From Glomus cerebriforme (Eukaryota; Glomeromycota; Glomeromycetes; Glomerales; Glomeraceae), in assembly GCA_003550305.1 (NCBI GenBank), contig QKYT01000017.1, positions 270,962 to 307,073 of the forward strand: a DNA stretch of 36,112 nucleotides. Reading direction: 5' to 3'. This document shows, in pieces, positions 20,371 through 31,300 of the stretch (its first letter is position 1; the number at the start of each line of letters is the position of its first letter). Below the pieces are notes generated by a model. It did no database searches. It saw nothing but the letters and a program-made list of their open reading frames with translations, and was not told the origin of the DNA. Both the position numbers and the translations under genes were made by a program.

Positions 20371-21135
20371 TTAGTGGAAATTTAAAAATAAAAGACGTTT
20401 TCCGATAAAAAAAATAATTGATGATGCCAACCCAGCATTTGGAGCAACTCCGCTTAAATTATTGGAAATGCGAGCAAGGATTATATGTGATCCTATAACA
20501 TGAAGTGTTGTCAAAATAAACATTATTGCGTAGTAAAAACTCCGCTTGCCAATTTTACGCGAATTCAAATATATAAACAATATTATAAGTATTGCCGCTA
20601 CTAAATACAATGACCATATCCAGCTACTAACTGCCTCTTCTGTTCTCATTAGCGAAATACTCAATGCTGTCATACCTATCCAACCAGCCAGAGATAGTGG
20701 AATTGTCATAAATTTACCAACTTTACTATAAGCATTCCATCTATTAAGTACCTCATCTTTAATATAATTTATTTGTTTTTCCTCGTCTGCAGCCATATAG
20801 CTTCTATCTCCATCATTCATTATCTTAAAACTCCAAGGAGTGAGTTGTCCAATCGCTACAAGTGTCATCATCCATTCTGCCTTACAATTGATACATGTAA
20901 ATATAGCTGGCCCTAGTATAAAACAAGCTGTAATGAACGTCATCCACGGACCTTGTGCTTCATAACGATTACCCCATCGGTGTGGTGAGAACATGGGACA
21001 ATTTATATACGTTAAAAATATACTGGAAAATGAAAAAGTCCAGCAGACTATCCCGAAAATTCCATATGGCAATCCATAACAAGATGCTTGTTCTGCTAGT
21101 GTTGGCTCGTCTAAATTGTTAAATCCATTGTCCAT
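20371..21135 (-). CDS. Intact multi-pass membrane protein of unknown function
   Basis: A single-exon 254-aa frame. The ATG at 21135 is the first in frame, with an in-frame TAA five codons upstream. Hydrophobic segments lie at about 22-44, 64-83, 88-103, 141-162, 171-190, 199-220 and a weaker one at 233-251, suggesting six or seven membrane spans. A polar, charged loop lies at about 104-140 (NDGDRSYMAADEEK). Cys residues occur in the pairs C81/C84 and C19/C46. No transporter or receptor signature is recognised, and there is no cleavable signal peptide. Apart from the kinases it is the only unbroken gene in the window, and its GC content is well above its flanks, which argues for selection. The function is unknown. 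It may be a fungal lineage-specific membrane protein. Confidence 0.75.
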   Translation of the reverse strand: MDNGFNNLDEPTLAEQASCYGLPYGIFGIVCWTFSFSSIFLTYINCPMFSPHRWGNRYEAQGPWMTFITACFILGPAIFTCINCKAEWMMTLVAIGQLTPWSFKIMNDGDRSYMAADEEKQINYIKDEVLNRWNAYSKVGKFMTIPLSLAGWIGMTALSISLMRTEEAVSSWIWSLYLVAAILIILFIYLNSRKIGKRSFYYAIMFILTTLHVIGSHIILARISNNLSGVAPNAGLASSIIFFIGKRLLFLNFH

Positions 21136-21137
21136 TA

Positions 21138-21226
21138 TTTGAGTTTGTTAGGTTCGTTATTTGGGTTGTTAGACTGTTGAAGTTCTTTATTTAGGTTTGT
21201 TAGGTACTTTGAGTTCTTATAAAGGT
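21138..21226 (-). promoter_or_regulatory. Leader and candidate TATA box of the membrane protein gene
   Basis: Read on the minus strand, the region before the ATG consists of repeated AACCTAACAAAC / AACCCAAATAA phrases with almost no G, an unstructured leader type common in eukaryotic genes. CTTTATAAGAAC at about 21216-21226 is a possible TATA box about 85 bases upstream of the ATG. Confidence 0.4.
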
Positions 21227-23286
21227 TTTAAGAGAAAATGTTAAGATGTTTTAAACTCACACTTTTTTTGAAAGTTAAACATACCTTGTATACCAGTAAT
21301 ATGGAGTTACTAGAATTCCGTGTAACATAAATAAATTTGATAATCATTGTAGTTGCGGTTGCATTAGTTACATTTCTTTTGCCGTACTTAACTAATAAGG
21401 GATCTCATTTGTATTATTATAATGGGACTCATGATAATCAAATGACAATCGATACTAATATAATAGGCTCATTGTTTCGTTTCAGTTTAGGTATATCCAA
21501 ATAGGTCTAGGGCGTTAATTTTTCAAAATCAAATTTTAAAAATGGCCCTAGATTTTGTAAGTTTTCTTGGCAAAATGATCAGCGTTCCGCGCAACAACAG
21601 ATATTTATCTGATTATCTGATTAATGACAGATATTTAGATATTTATGTGATTAACAACAAATATCAGTGTTTGGCAAGTGACTCAAAATGACAATTGACG
21701 AATAAATGAAATGATCTGAATCATTTGAATGTAATATTGGCCAGTACTATAATCCTGGCCTGCATTATGGTTGTTTTACTTCGATTAGAATTACATGATC
21801 AATGATTTTACGGATTTATGTATAAAAAAGCACAATTTACCTAATGTATATATAGGGCATATGATATTGCTTAAGCTTTTTTATATGCAAATAAAACATT
21901 TCTTTCCATTTATGGATTATTCACAAAAGTGTAATCTCTTATTGTCACAAAGGATAAAATATTATCGATATTACTATCAGCCATATGATTGAATACCCAA
22001 ATTTGGTGCATAAATTCACAAACTTAAAGTGGGTTTAATAAAATTGTTTTTATCATGAAACACTATTAGTTACATTTTTTACTTTTTGTAATAAAACCTC
22101 TTTGATTATGTATATAATTAACAAATCATTTGACACGAAAAATTATTAAATAGTTAATCAAATTGATATTTCGTATAATGAAGGTCATTAAAATTAATTC
22201 ATTAACTGAATAAATTTATTGAATTCTTTTGTATGTGATTATGTAAAAATCGAGGGATGCAATTATTATATTCTGCATGATATTTTTTTGAAATATTCAT
22301 AAAAATATGATTATGACTCAAATAAGAGCTATAATAATTAGCACACATAAAAATATGACTCAATATTGTTTGTGGCTATATTATTACTAACATGAATACA
22401 AACAACTATTGAAACTTTTCCAGTCAAATTTAATGCTGAGCAAAGTTTATCGAATTTTATTTTTTTTAATAAAAACGCAATTTTTTTAATGCCGACCAGA
22501 ATAAAGTTTTTAACCGGTTAAGATTTTTTGGACCGGTTCCAGATATATATATTTAGTATATGTAGTATATATAGCTCTAATATCGTCGTCTTTATTCATC
22601 TAATAATCATTTTATTAACAAAATTTTTAATTATAGTGGATTTCTTAATTATAAAAAATAAATGATTTTTTTAAAGAAAAGGTCCCAATTTCTTTTGAAA
22701 TAATAAACATTAATTTTTCATTTCATAACTTTTTTTGGAATTGAAAAATATCTTCATTATTAAAAAAAAAATTTCAAACTTCAAAATCTTTTTTAGCAAA
22801 AAACGACAACATTTTCTATAAATAGTTCATGATCTTTATTTAGAACATTTGTTTATAGAATTTCTGATGTAGTGAAAGTAAATTATATTAATCAGTATTC
22901 ATTTTTCTTGTTAAACAGTGATTTTATCATTGCTTCAGCCTTCGGTGCATTTTAATTTAAAAAACTCCGTGAATCATAATCGGCAAAACCTATTTCCATG
23001 ATTTGAGATTATAAATTGCTACCTTTATTGGATATCTTAGTTTGGTAATTTTATAATCAACTTGAATGTAAATTTATTATAATACGTGACGTCAGACAGA
23101 TAAGACCTGAGCACAAAAACTTTAATTCTTTATAACCTATTCGTCCAAAAATTTTTATTTACCATTTATTGTTAGGATTAATTTGGTTTAATCACAATTA
23201 AAAAAAAATCACAATTAAAAATATTTGGTCAATAAGTAAATTATTCATGTTATCGCGTTAATCATTTTGAATAAAAAAAAGGAAAT
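21227..23286. other. Long unassigned AT-rich stretch
   Basis: No supported gene. Contains a copy of the ggccagtactataatcctggcc-type motif at about 21738-21763 and an accggtt-rich phrase at 22508-22545. The plus-strand frame at 21795-21992 has no resemblance to a known protein. Confidence 0.4.
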
Positions 23287-23870
23287 TATGAATCTTTCCA
23301 AAAATAATGAACTTGAAGATTTCTTTAAGGAAATTTTTACATTAGATTTATTGATATAATGAATTTTGATGATAAATTTGAAAAAATTTAATTGAATTTA
23401 TGAAAAAAAAAAATAATCAAAATTCAAAAATAATTCTTACAATGATGAAAAATCATCAAAAAAGTGAATTATATTTTTCAAGTATAATTGGATTTTTTTT
23501 TATCATCACGGAATAGGATCCAATATTGATATTAATGAAGCATTCAATTCATATCTGATGATCATAAAAATGAATATAAATTACGTGAGATGAAAGATGA
23601 TATAAATAATAATTACGAAAATTATTTGTTTCAACTAAAAAAAAATGTTATTATTGGAAAATATTTTTTATCTATAAAGATATTATTATCAAACCACCTA
23701 TTTATTTTTCAACAAAGACTGACTAATGATGATCTTAAATTTAAATGAAAGATGTAGTTCTAAATATAAAAATTGTTGAAGATTGCATAAAGATAAAATA
23801 TGGAATACAACTTGAAGAAATCTATTTTTTATTACTATGTATTGAAAAATAAACAAGAATTAAATAAAAT
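23287..23870 (+). pseudogene. Sel1-repeat protein N-terminal region, pseudogene
   Basis: Starts MNLSKNNELEDFFKEIF at 23287. After frame changes it gives KNLIEFMKKKNNQNSKII, then HQKSELYFSSIIGFF, then FYHHGIGSNIDINEAFNSYL, a Sel1-type helix-turn-helix repeat, and NVIIGKYFLSIKILL. This order is that of Sel1-repeat proteins abundant in Rhizophagus, often found with kinase domains. The frame is lost at a T-run near 23497 and at several other places, and stops follow at 23752 and beyond. Text up to about 23850 (IKIVEDCIKIKYGIQLEE) may continue the protein. A kinase domain was not found in the upstream sequence. Confidence 0.7.
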
Positions 23871-24357
23871 ATTCACCTAAGACAAATACATGTTCAAAAT
23901 AATATGGGCTAGTATTGATCATATTTACGATTATCAATTTTTATCCCAATAATAATCGATCGTCCGTTAATCTGAATATTTTAAAACGATAAATTAAATA
24001 TTTACAGTAATAAATAAATATCTTTATTATGGATAAAAGTAAAAACAAAAATAATATTAATTAAAACTTTTTTCGAATCCATTCAAAATCATTGCAATCA
24101 AAATCTTATCATATTTTTTAATTATTCCTTTTAATTTTCTAATAAATCAATATAACCTAATTTATTTTAAATTTTATTAAATTATAATAACATAGGGTTT
24201 CTATCTGACAATTTTCGTGATTTTTTGATGGCGCTGGAAAGTTAGGTAAGCCACAAAAATCATGTGAAAATTCATTGCACGTACCATACATTAATTATTT
24301 TTATTTTATTAAATCAATTTTAAACTTCAAACATTAATAAGGCTTTTTTTTCTTTAG

Positions 24358-24440
24358 GTGAATCGGATGTTCTTAGTAATGATATTTTCATTTATAAAAT
24401 TGGAGATTATGTAAATTTTACCAAAGTAAATTTATCATAA
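24358..24440 (+). pseudogene. Orphan terminal exon resembling the kinase C-terminal exon
   Basis: A T-rich tract ending ttctttag directly precedes the exon, which opens in the same kind of phase as the last exon of the kinase genes. The 27 codons read ESDVLSNDIFIYKIGDY and then VNFTKVNLS before TAA at 24438. The end resembles IDFTKLNINT of the kinases. No kinase body precedes it, so it would be the leftover of a deleted copy or an independent short exon. The match is short. Confidence 0.35.
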
Positions 24441-24530
24441 TCATGAGAAAGAATAAAGATTTTAATTAATGTTATAATAGTTTGAGGATTTGAGCAATTT
24501 TAAATGTACTGTAGCAATCAACTAATAAAC

Positions 24531-25440
24531 TAATTTTAAAAATTTAAATTATCTACCTATACTGTTCTATACTAAACAACTTTCTTAATTCCGTCTAGTT
24601 AATTCTGTTTTTCATAATTTTTTTGTAACTTTCCTTTAGCACTACAAAATACAATTGAATTTTTTTGGATATATTCGAAATGTCAAATTACTTTAAACCT
24701 CCTTGCTTGACCCCATGTATGAGCGTATAGGATAAAATATGTTTATCACGTAACTACCAAGAAATGTCCAAATGTTCCAAAATGTAATTCTTCCATCTGG
24801 TTTTTCTAGGTTTTTTGGATAGTAATTCCGAAGTAAAATCACCGCTGAATCATTAGTAAACTGATTGATCAAAATTTACGGTTCACAGGTGGATCAAAAA
24901 TATTAACTAAATTTTCTTCCAGACCAGACTTCATCGGTACCAACTGTAAAAAAAAAAAATTTTTTTTTTAAAAAAACTCTAATAAAAATCAAGTAAAAAA
25001 TTAGTAATATTAACAATGGTAACAACCAAAATTTACAAAAAAAAAAATTTTTTCTTGGACTTTAACTATACCCTCCTTCCAATCCCCCCACCCCCCACCC
25101 AGCGACGACAACCTCAATTTATATCTTCTTCCATTACACAAATACGCGAGAAATAAATTGTAAACATCGCGTTGTCACGTAAATACGCGTTACTATTATA
25201 TTCCTTATTCTTACATTTCACGTCTGCAAAATATCCATATCTATTTAATATATTTAATAGCTAAAAATAAAAAATATGCGTGTGTTTAAAAATAACATTT
25301 TGATCTGCATGTCTAAATGCCAAAATCGATTAATTATAATTATGCATATGCATACGCCCACATGTAAATCCTTCTGATTTTGAAAGTTACACTGAATGTT
25401 GTACATAAATTTAACAAAGGAAAAAAAAAATTCTCCGTCG
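24531..25440 (+). promoter_or_regulatory. Upstream region of kinase gene 3, conserved with gene 1
   Basis: Aligns with 4279-5100. The two A-run/T-run tracts are at about 24946-24976 and 25037-25051, the C-rich stretch is at 25084-25098, and the conserved CGCGTTGTCACGTAAATACGCG-containing block is at about 25166-25192. No gene is supported in this stretch. Confidence 0.5.
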
Positions 25441-25447
25441 GTATAAA
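25432..25447 (+). promoter_or_regulatory. Candidate core promoter (TCTCCG...TATAAA) of kinase gene 3
   Basis: TCTCCGTCGGTATAAA lies about 147 bases before the ATG, matching the motif found before the other two kinase copies. Confidence 0.5.
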
Positions 25448-25593
25448 TAAAATATTTATTTATTTCGGTTCACATTTTCAATTTTTAAATATTTGAATAA
25501 TTTGATACCTTGAAAATTCTAATAACATTAAAAAATCTTGGAATCATTTGTATTACCTAACATCCCTGACAAATAACCTAATTTTGTAACGTT

Positions 25594-27109
25594 ATGGAGC
25601 AAGAATATCTCAGTGACGATGTAATTGAACAAATAAAAGATTTTTACCATTCTATTGATGCAGATTATGGTTTAACTGAAGAACAGAAATTGTTAATTGA
25701 TAAACTAATAATAAATGAAGAATTAAAAGAACGTTATAAAAAATATGGTTTATGTAAAGAATGCAAACAACCTAATATTCATTATAGGTGGTGTCAATCA
25801 AGCGCTAAACATTTTCAACAAAAATTCCAAAATTGGAGCAGTGGAAATTCTGAAGTTGATAAAATCATCCAAGAATCTCAACTTAATGCAAAAGATTATT
25901 GGGAAAAATTAGAATGGATTGAATATGATAATTTTGAACATATTGAATATATTACAAAGGGAGGTTTTGGATCAATATATAAAGCAAAATGGCGTCATAG
26001 AATTGTTGCATTAAAAAGTTTAAATAATTCAAAAAATATAACATTGGATTTTTTAAATGAGGTAAGGTAATATTTTCGTAGTTCTAATCAATACTTCAAA
26101 TGGAAACTAATTTTTACTTTATATTATTGTTAGATAAATTTACACTTGAAAATGAATAATTCACGATATACGATATATATTTATGGCATCACTAAAGATC
26201 CTAAAACCAGTAATTTTATGATGATAATGGAATATGCAGAAAATGGTAATTTAAGACAAAGATTAAATAGTGATTTCAATTCATTGAACTGGAATGATAA
26301 ACTTGATATTTTACAGAATATTGCAAAGGGTCTTGATGATATTCACAAAAAGGGATTAACTCATCGGGATTTTCATAGTGGCAATATATTATTAAGTAAA
26401 GACTTTGTGTTTAGAATATATTATTTGATTACAGATTTAGGATTAAGTAAACCAGCAAATGAAAAATCAGAAAAGTATAAGAAAAATGTTTATGGAGTAT
26501 TGCCATATGTAGCACCAGAAGTTTTAAGAGGAAANCAATATACACAAGANAGTGATNTTTATAGCTTTGGAATTATTATATATGAAGTAATTAATGGATT
26601 ACCTCCTTATCATGATATGGCTCATGAAGAGTTTTTAGCAATAAAAATCTGCAATGGGCTTAGACCAAGTTTTAATATCAAAGTCCCTCAATTAGTAGTT
26701 GATATATTTAAACAATGTGTAGATGCTGATCTATCAAAAAGACCGACTGCAAAATATTTACTAGAAATATTTAATCAATGGTGGAATGAAATAGATGATG
26801 AGGATAGTGAAATTTATAAACAAAGTGTTGAAGCAGACGAAATTAATAAAAAACAAGCATCAATTACAAAATTAGATAATAGTAAACTTACATATACTAC
26901 ACATCATCAAGCTATTTATACAAGTAGATTATTGAATTTCAATAATTTACCCGAACCAAAAAATGCAGAATCAGAGGAAGAATATTCAAGTAATTAATAC
27001 TATTTATAATTTGACTTTGTTTCAAAATAATGTAATATTAATTTTGGTAATTTTTTATTTTATAGATTCTACAATAATTGATTTTACTAAACTAAATATT
27101 AATACTTAA
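25594..27109 (+). CDS. Tyrosine-kinase-like protein kinase, copy 3 (three exons)
   Basis: Exons 25594-26061, 26134-26989 and 27066-27109, GT-AG introns of 72 and 76 nt, give 455 aa. The leader has C54xxC57 and WCQSS, like copy 2. The kinase domain has KGGFGSIYKA (residues 122-131), Lys141 in VALK, HRDFHSGN (233-240), DLG (257-259) instead of DFG, and APE. A segment after the catalytic loop (KDFVFRIYYLI) is longer than in copies 1 and 2. The tail has YTSRLLNFNNLP, and the last exon encodes IIDFTKLNINT. The second 5' splice junction is CAA|GTAATT, where the others have CAG|GTAATT. From about 26500 the nucleotide sequence is almost identical to the other copies, while the N-terminal third differs by many substitutions and indels. 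Three undetermined bases lie in this near-identical part. Substrate unknown; no signal or membrane segment. Confidence 0.88.
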
Positions 27110-27680
27110 GGTAATATTTATTAGAAAACTAAATTATAACAATTTTAAATTCTTACTAAATCAACAACAACAGTTGAAATTATAGTTATACTATTTTAAA
27201 TTTTTGTTTTTTTTTCTATTACCTAAAGAAATTACTAAATAATAACCACTTATTTTTAATATAACAAAAATAGGTTGCTATATACCCTAACCCTTAAATA
27301 ATTTCATATTGTTTAAAAATTCTTTATTTTATTATTTTACTAAATGTATACATATAACTGTATTAAATACAAATATTTTATTATTTATCCATTTTTAATA
27401 ATTGTCTTTCTCATTGAAAGTATAAGGAATGATATAATAATCATTACCCTCAACTTATCATCGATTTTGATTTAATAATTAAAAAACAATATTAATTAAA
27501 TGAATAAATAATCCCACCTAAAATCTTAATCATTCACAATCTACTAATACACTCGCGCATTCATCTTTAATAACAATTTGCTCGTGTATCTGCATCCCGA
27601 AGTGAGGAACTGAACCTAGAAAATAAATTATTTAATAAATTATATTAATTAATAAGAATTAAAAAAGACGCTGCTTTATC
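27110..27680. other. 3' flank of kinase gene 3, then unassigned
   Basis: Up to about 27470 this is the paralogue of the gene 1 3' flank. The remainder is unassigned and leads into Helitron remains. No RNA gene is seen. Confidence 0.6.
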
Positions 27681-28820
27681 TTAGAGAATGTTGATGAATG
27701 TATAAATCATCAGAAAGAACTGCTTCCTGATAATTTTCAACAGCTTTCTGAATCTGATTGTAAGTCATCACTAAGTTTTCAAGAGGTTCGAAAACTATTA
27801 ATGGATAGAATTTCCACTGAACATCCATTGTCAGATCCTCCACAGGTTGGACGTTAGTAATAGATATCTACACTCACATTCTAACAACTAGATTATTTGT
27901 TTTTTTTTAAATTATTTACTAATTAATAAAATACCTATTATAAAATGATATCATCTAATTACTGTGTCCAATGATATGCTTGTCATCTGACGGTAATTAA
28001 ACACTTTGAGTGTCAAATTTACATTAAATTCTTAACGTAAATTTTACATTTTGATCTGCAATGTTCATCGAACCTCTTGAAAATTTAGTGATAGTTCTTA
28101 CATAAATTTCGCACAGAGATGAGCAAACTCAACATACTTTATGTTCTGTGTGCAATGAATAATTCCCTTCAGTTAATCTTGTCATGGAAATATATCATNA
28201 TTGTTATAGTGATAAAAATCAGTTAAGGAAATTTTTACTAGAAAACAATATAAATCCGGGCGAGGTTCTTAATGAGCTGAAGGACTTACTGAAATAGAGA
28301 AATGTTAATCATGCAGATTTTTCCTATTGTCTCAGTAAATTACCTTCATGAAGGCCAATACACATACCGTGAAAATGTTATAAACTTTCCTCAAGATGTA
28401 GAGGAGTTTATAATATGACTTTCCCATCATCTCTCTTCATTAGATATGCTTGTTCTACGTCATCAGTCTGCTGAAGGATCAACTTCATTCAGAGACTTTA
28501 ACATTCGCTGTTCTAAAGTTAGATGAGCACTTTGTTAGCTAAAAGAACACAATCGTTATTATTCCAATATTATTATAGATGATAATGTACTAGGATCCTT
28601 GCCTGATAATAGTCCTCATCTTCCACAACTTTGGGATATAGAGAATAGGCTTCAATGAACTTCTAGATGTAGGTAATGATCACTTAAGTGGTGATATAGT
28701 GGATACAATTGTTTGTAACTTTGTTCCAGTTCCTTTTCCTACGCAACTGTGCCATTGATGCTCGAATGCAGAACCAAAATGATCCTGTTATATGGCCGGT
28801 CTTAAATGAAATTGAGGTAA
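27681..28820 (+). mobile_element. Helitron remnant (helicase-like/DUF6570 region)
   Basis: An open piece at 27681-27857 (59 codons, LENVDECINHQKELLP.. ending at a TAG) could be the N-terminal part. From 28302 one frame reads FPIVSVNYLHEGQYTYRENV, INFPQDVEEF, LSHHLSSLDMLVLRHQSAEG, FRDFNIRCSKVR, NRYYSNIIIDDNVLGSLP, interrupted by stops. Then come phrases with QNQNDPVIWPVLNEIE near 28765. These are the conserved blocks upstream of the Rep/helicase part of Helitron-type proteins. Stops and frameshifts make it dead, the Rep and Pif1 helicase domains are missing, and no TC..CTRR ends were located. Confidence 0.8.
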
Positions 28821-30145
28821 TTTATTTCAGATGTGTTATTAAAAAATATAATGTTATAGAAAATTTTTCAAAAGTGAAAAAATATTGAGGCAGGAACTTG
28901 CATTTTTGCATAGCAAATTTTTTCAAAGTTCAGGTTTTTATAATTTATTAAAACAAAGCCAATTTTTTATACATTTTATTTTATTAAAAATATTCTAGCT
29001 TCATTAATAAAAATTAATGCATCATATAACAAATTGATATGGCATTATATGTAATAGATGAAAATTTTCTGTACCCAGAATAATTGAAACATGATAGACC
29101 AGGTAAAGTGTTAATNATCAAGTGATGTGTAAATTTTATTAGAAGGTTAATTATATAAATCAATTAATAAATTATAAAATTTGTGACTGAAAACTCTACT
29201 GAAAAATGTTAGAGACATAACGAACAACAGGTGGAATGTTTTTAGACCTTTGATTGGATATGTAATAAAGAAGAGAGAGAACTATATATTTAAACTGTCT
29301 ATAGACATATTCCACATTTCAAGATATCTTCCAAGCCTCTCTTGCAAAAAAAACTTATTGATGCAATATTACTTTAATAAAATAATATTTCGAATTCCAT
29401 GCTCTTGGAGTTTGGTCGGCATTAGCGACATGCAAAATTTGAACACAATAATTACCTTTTATAAAAATAAACTATACGAGACTTTGTCTCAAAACACCAA
29501 TTGCTGTACAATAATAATTAAATAAACAACATGACATGCAAACGAAAAGCACCACACCAGATCTTTATTACATTACAAAAATGTCAAATCCTTAAAAATA
29601 GCAAATTTATTATTACAAATACAGAAACTCATTACATTCACGAATGTAATTACTTAAAACAAACTAAAATTCTTTGTATTCGACTGATGACTGATGTTCT
29701 CATTTTCATAAAATTATTTTCCTCATTATTTTGGTACGATACACTATCAATATTTTTTTGGGGTATAATATTGTGGTCTTGTGACCAGAACAAGTTTGAC
29801 TTGAGTTATTTGTTTGTTTTTAAAATCAAACGTTAAAATTACTGTATATAAATTTTTTTTGTACAGTACATAATAAGAATGAAAATAAAAATTAATATTT
29901 AAAAAGGTACAATTTTATTGAAATAAAATATTTCATCTAAGTATTTGAATTTAAATAATAAAAAAATAAAGAAAAAAGTATAGATTAATAAATATGTTTA
30001 AATTCAATGCCACTTTTTAATATTTACTATACACTTTTGAATTGACTAGTTATCATTATCTATTTGGCTGTAAAATACATGAACGCATGAATTGCAAATA
30101 ATTATTTTAAAATATAAATATATATTATTTCACTTTACCNTTACA
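28821..30145. other. Unassigned stretch with two short ORFs and a palindrome
   Basis: The two plus-strand frames at 29250-29525 and 29531-29836 are 91 and 101 codons, adjacent and of similar composition, but match no family I recognise and are rich in rare hydrophobic and Cys codons. I do not call them genes. A perfect 9-bp-arm palindrome attacattcacgaatgtaat lies at 29631-29650, and gagactttgtctc at 29478-29490. These may belong to a dispersed repeat. Confidence 0.4.
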
Positions 30146-31300
30146 ATGTCCAACACAATTTTTTCAAGATTAAGTGAAAATTATATCAATATTTTTGGAG
30201 ATGGCGAATATTATGATGTTACTGTTATAGCCCAAACTCTACCATGTCTCAAATCAAACTTGGAAAAACCTTATATCCGAAACTTGACCATGTCCCAAAC
30301 TAACCTAGTCTTAGATGGTAGTTTGAGATGTTAAACATTTAAAATTTACCAGCTAGATTTGGGATTTCGGTCATAGGATTGTTCCAAGTTTGATTTGGGA
30401 TATGGTTAACGTTTGGGCTACAACATTATTATTGAAATTGGTAAAGATCTGAACGTAAAAATATTCGTGCACATATGATTATCCTGTTATAGTTCTCCAT
30501 TTTTACGATAAACTTTGGTTTCCAATAAAAGAATTGTGTTGACATCTTAACTCATACGTATTAAGTTTCCAAATATTTCATCAGAACATTTTAAAGTTTT
30601 ATCTATAATTTTTTATCTTAAACATTTATATTCATACTTAAATTATTATAATATGTTTACATCATTTCGTTAAATGATATCGAAATTTTAAAAGTTTGAC
30701 ATTATTTACATAAATATTTAATAAACAATATACTGTACTTATCAGATAAGTTTTAATCTAATTCTTTATTAGAACTTCAAGAATTTAGGTTTCATGGCTA
30801 ATTCGTAAAAAAAAAAAAATTTAAATCTTTCGATTTCACTTTGATTTTTAAAAATATTTATAAATATTTAGTTTCACTTATTAAAAAAGATAAATATATA
30901 TACATATATAAGTGAAAGAAACTGAAATTTGAGAATATGATGTATTAAAATGGGTCTTGCACAAAATCCAACTCTATAATATATCTCATACTATTACATT
31001 CATGAGGTTATAATCCATTGATATGTAAAGGTCAATGTAATCAAGAATGGGGCAAACCAAAAATTAGTTTCATATTTTCTTTTGAGAATAAGGATAACTT
31101 CAAAGTTTCAATCTTAAGTCATGGAAAAAAAATAAATATAATGCTGTATTTTATAGATGGATGCCATATTTAGTTGTAACATTTTATTATATGTGAATTA
31201 AGCTGATGATTCAAGAGAATATAACGCTAGTGAGAAATATAATAGAAAATTTTTCAATAGAAGTAGTATTTCAAATCTTATTCGTCAAAAAAAAAATATT
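30146..31300 (+). pseudogene. BTB-TLDc protein pseudogene, interrupted by an inverted-repeat element
   Basis: ATG at 30146 opens MSNTIFSRLSENYINIF and GDGEYYDVTV, the start of the BTB domain in Rhizophagus BTB-TLDc proteins. After the 189-bp insertion the domain resumes at about 30430 with IIEIGKDLNVKIF. Later pieces include IKFPNISSEHFKVL (about 30560), ELQEFRFHG (30773), FKSFDFT..YLVSLIKKD (30820-30890, BACK-like part), GLAQNPTL (about 30953) and ISFIFSFENKDNFKVSIL (31063-31115, TLDc-like). Frame breaks and stops are frequent. In intact relatives BTB mediates dimerisation or cullin-3 binding. Here no product is expected. The 3' end is estimated. Confidence 0.8.
30230..30418. mobile_element. 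MITE-like inverted-repeat element inserted in the BTB gene
   Basis: Starts GCCCAAAC and ends GTTTGGGC. The left arm (GCCCAAACTCTACCATGTC, then TCAAATCAAACTTGGAA) is matched by the reverse complement of the right arm (GCCCAAACGTTAACCATATC, then CCAAATCAAACTTGGAA), over about 50 bases with some mismatches. TA dinucleotides flank both ends (30228-30229 and 30419-30420), which is the target duplication of Tc1/mariner-type elements. It carries no gene. BTB coding text stops at its left end and resumes shortly after its right end. Confidence 0.85.

Larger units (their letters stand above)
24210..27470 (+). repeat. Segmental duplication copy B (carries kinase gene 3)
   Basis: Paralogue of 1703-7075. 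At 24521-24530 it reads caatcaactaataaac, where copy A has the hAT element between two CCTGTAAT repeats, so the site is unoccupied here. Copy B has an additional block at about 24290-24465, including an orphan exon. Its 3' edge is near 27470. Confidence 0.8.

Noticed and set aside
20546..20731. Plus-strand 61-codon frame
   Set aside because: Shadow of the membrane protein gene on the minus strand.
21795..21992. Plus-strand 65-codon frame
   Set aside because: No family resemblance, and no splice or promoter context.
29250..29836. Two adjacent plus-strand frames of 91 and 101 codons
   Set aside because: No recognisable domain on either, and composition fits chance open frames. They cannot be excluded as exons of an unknown gene but lack support.
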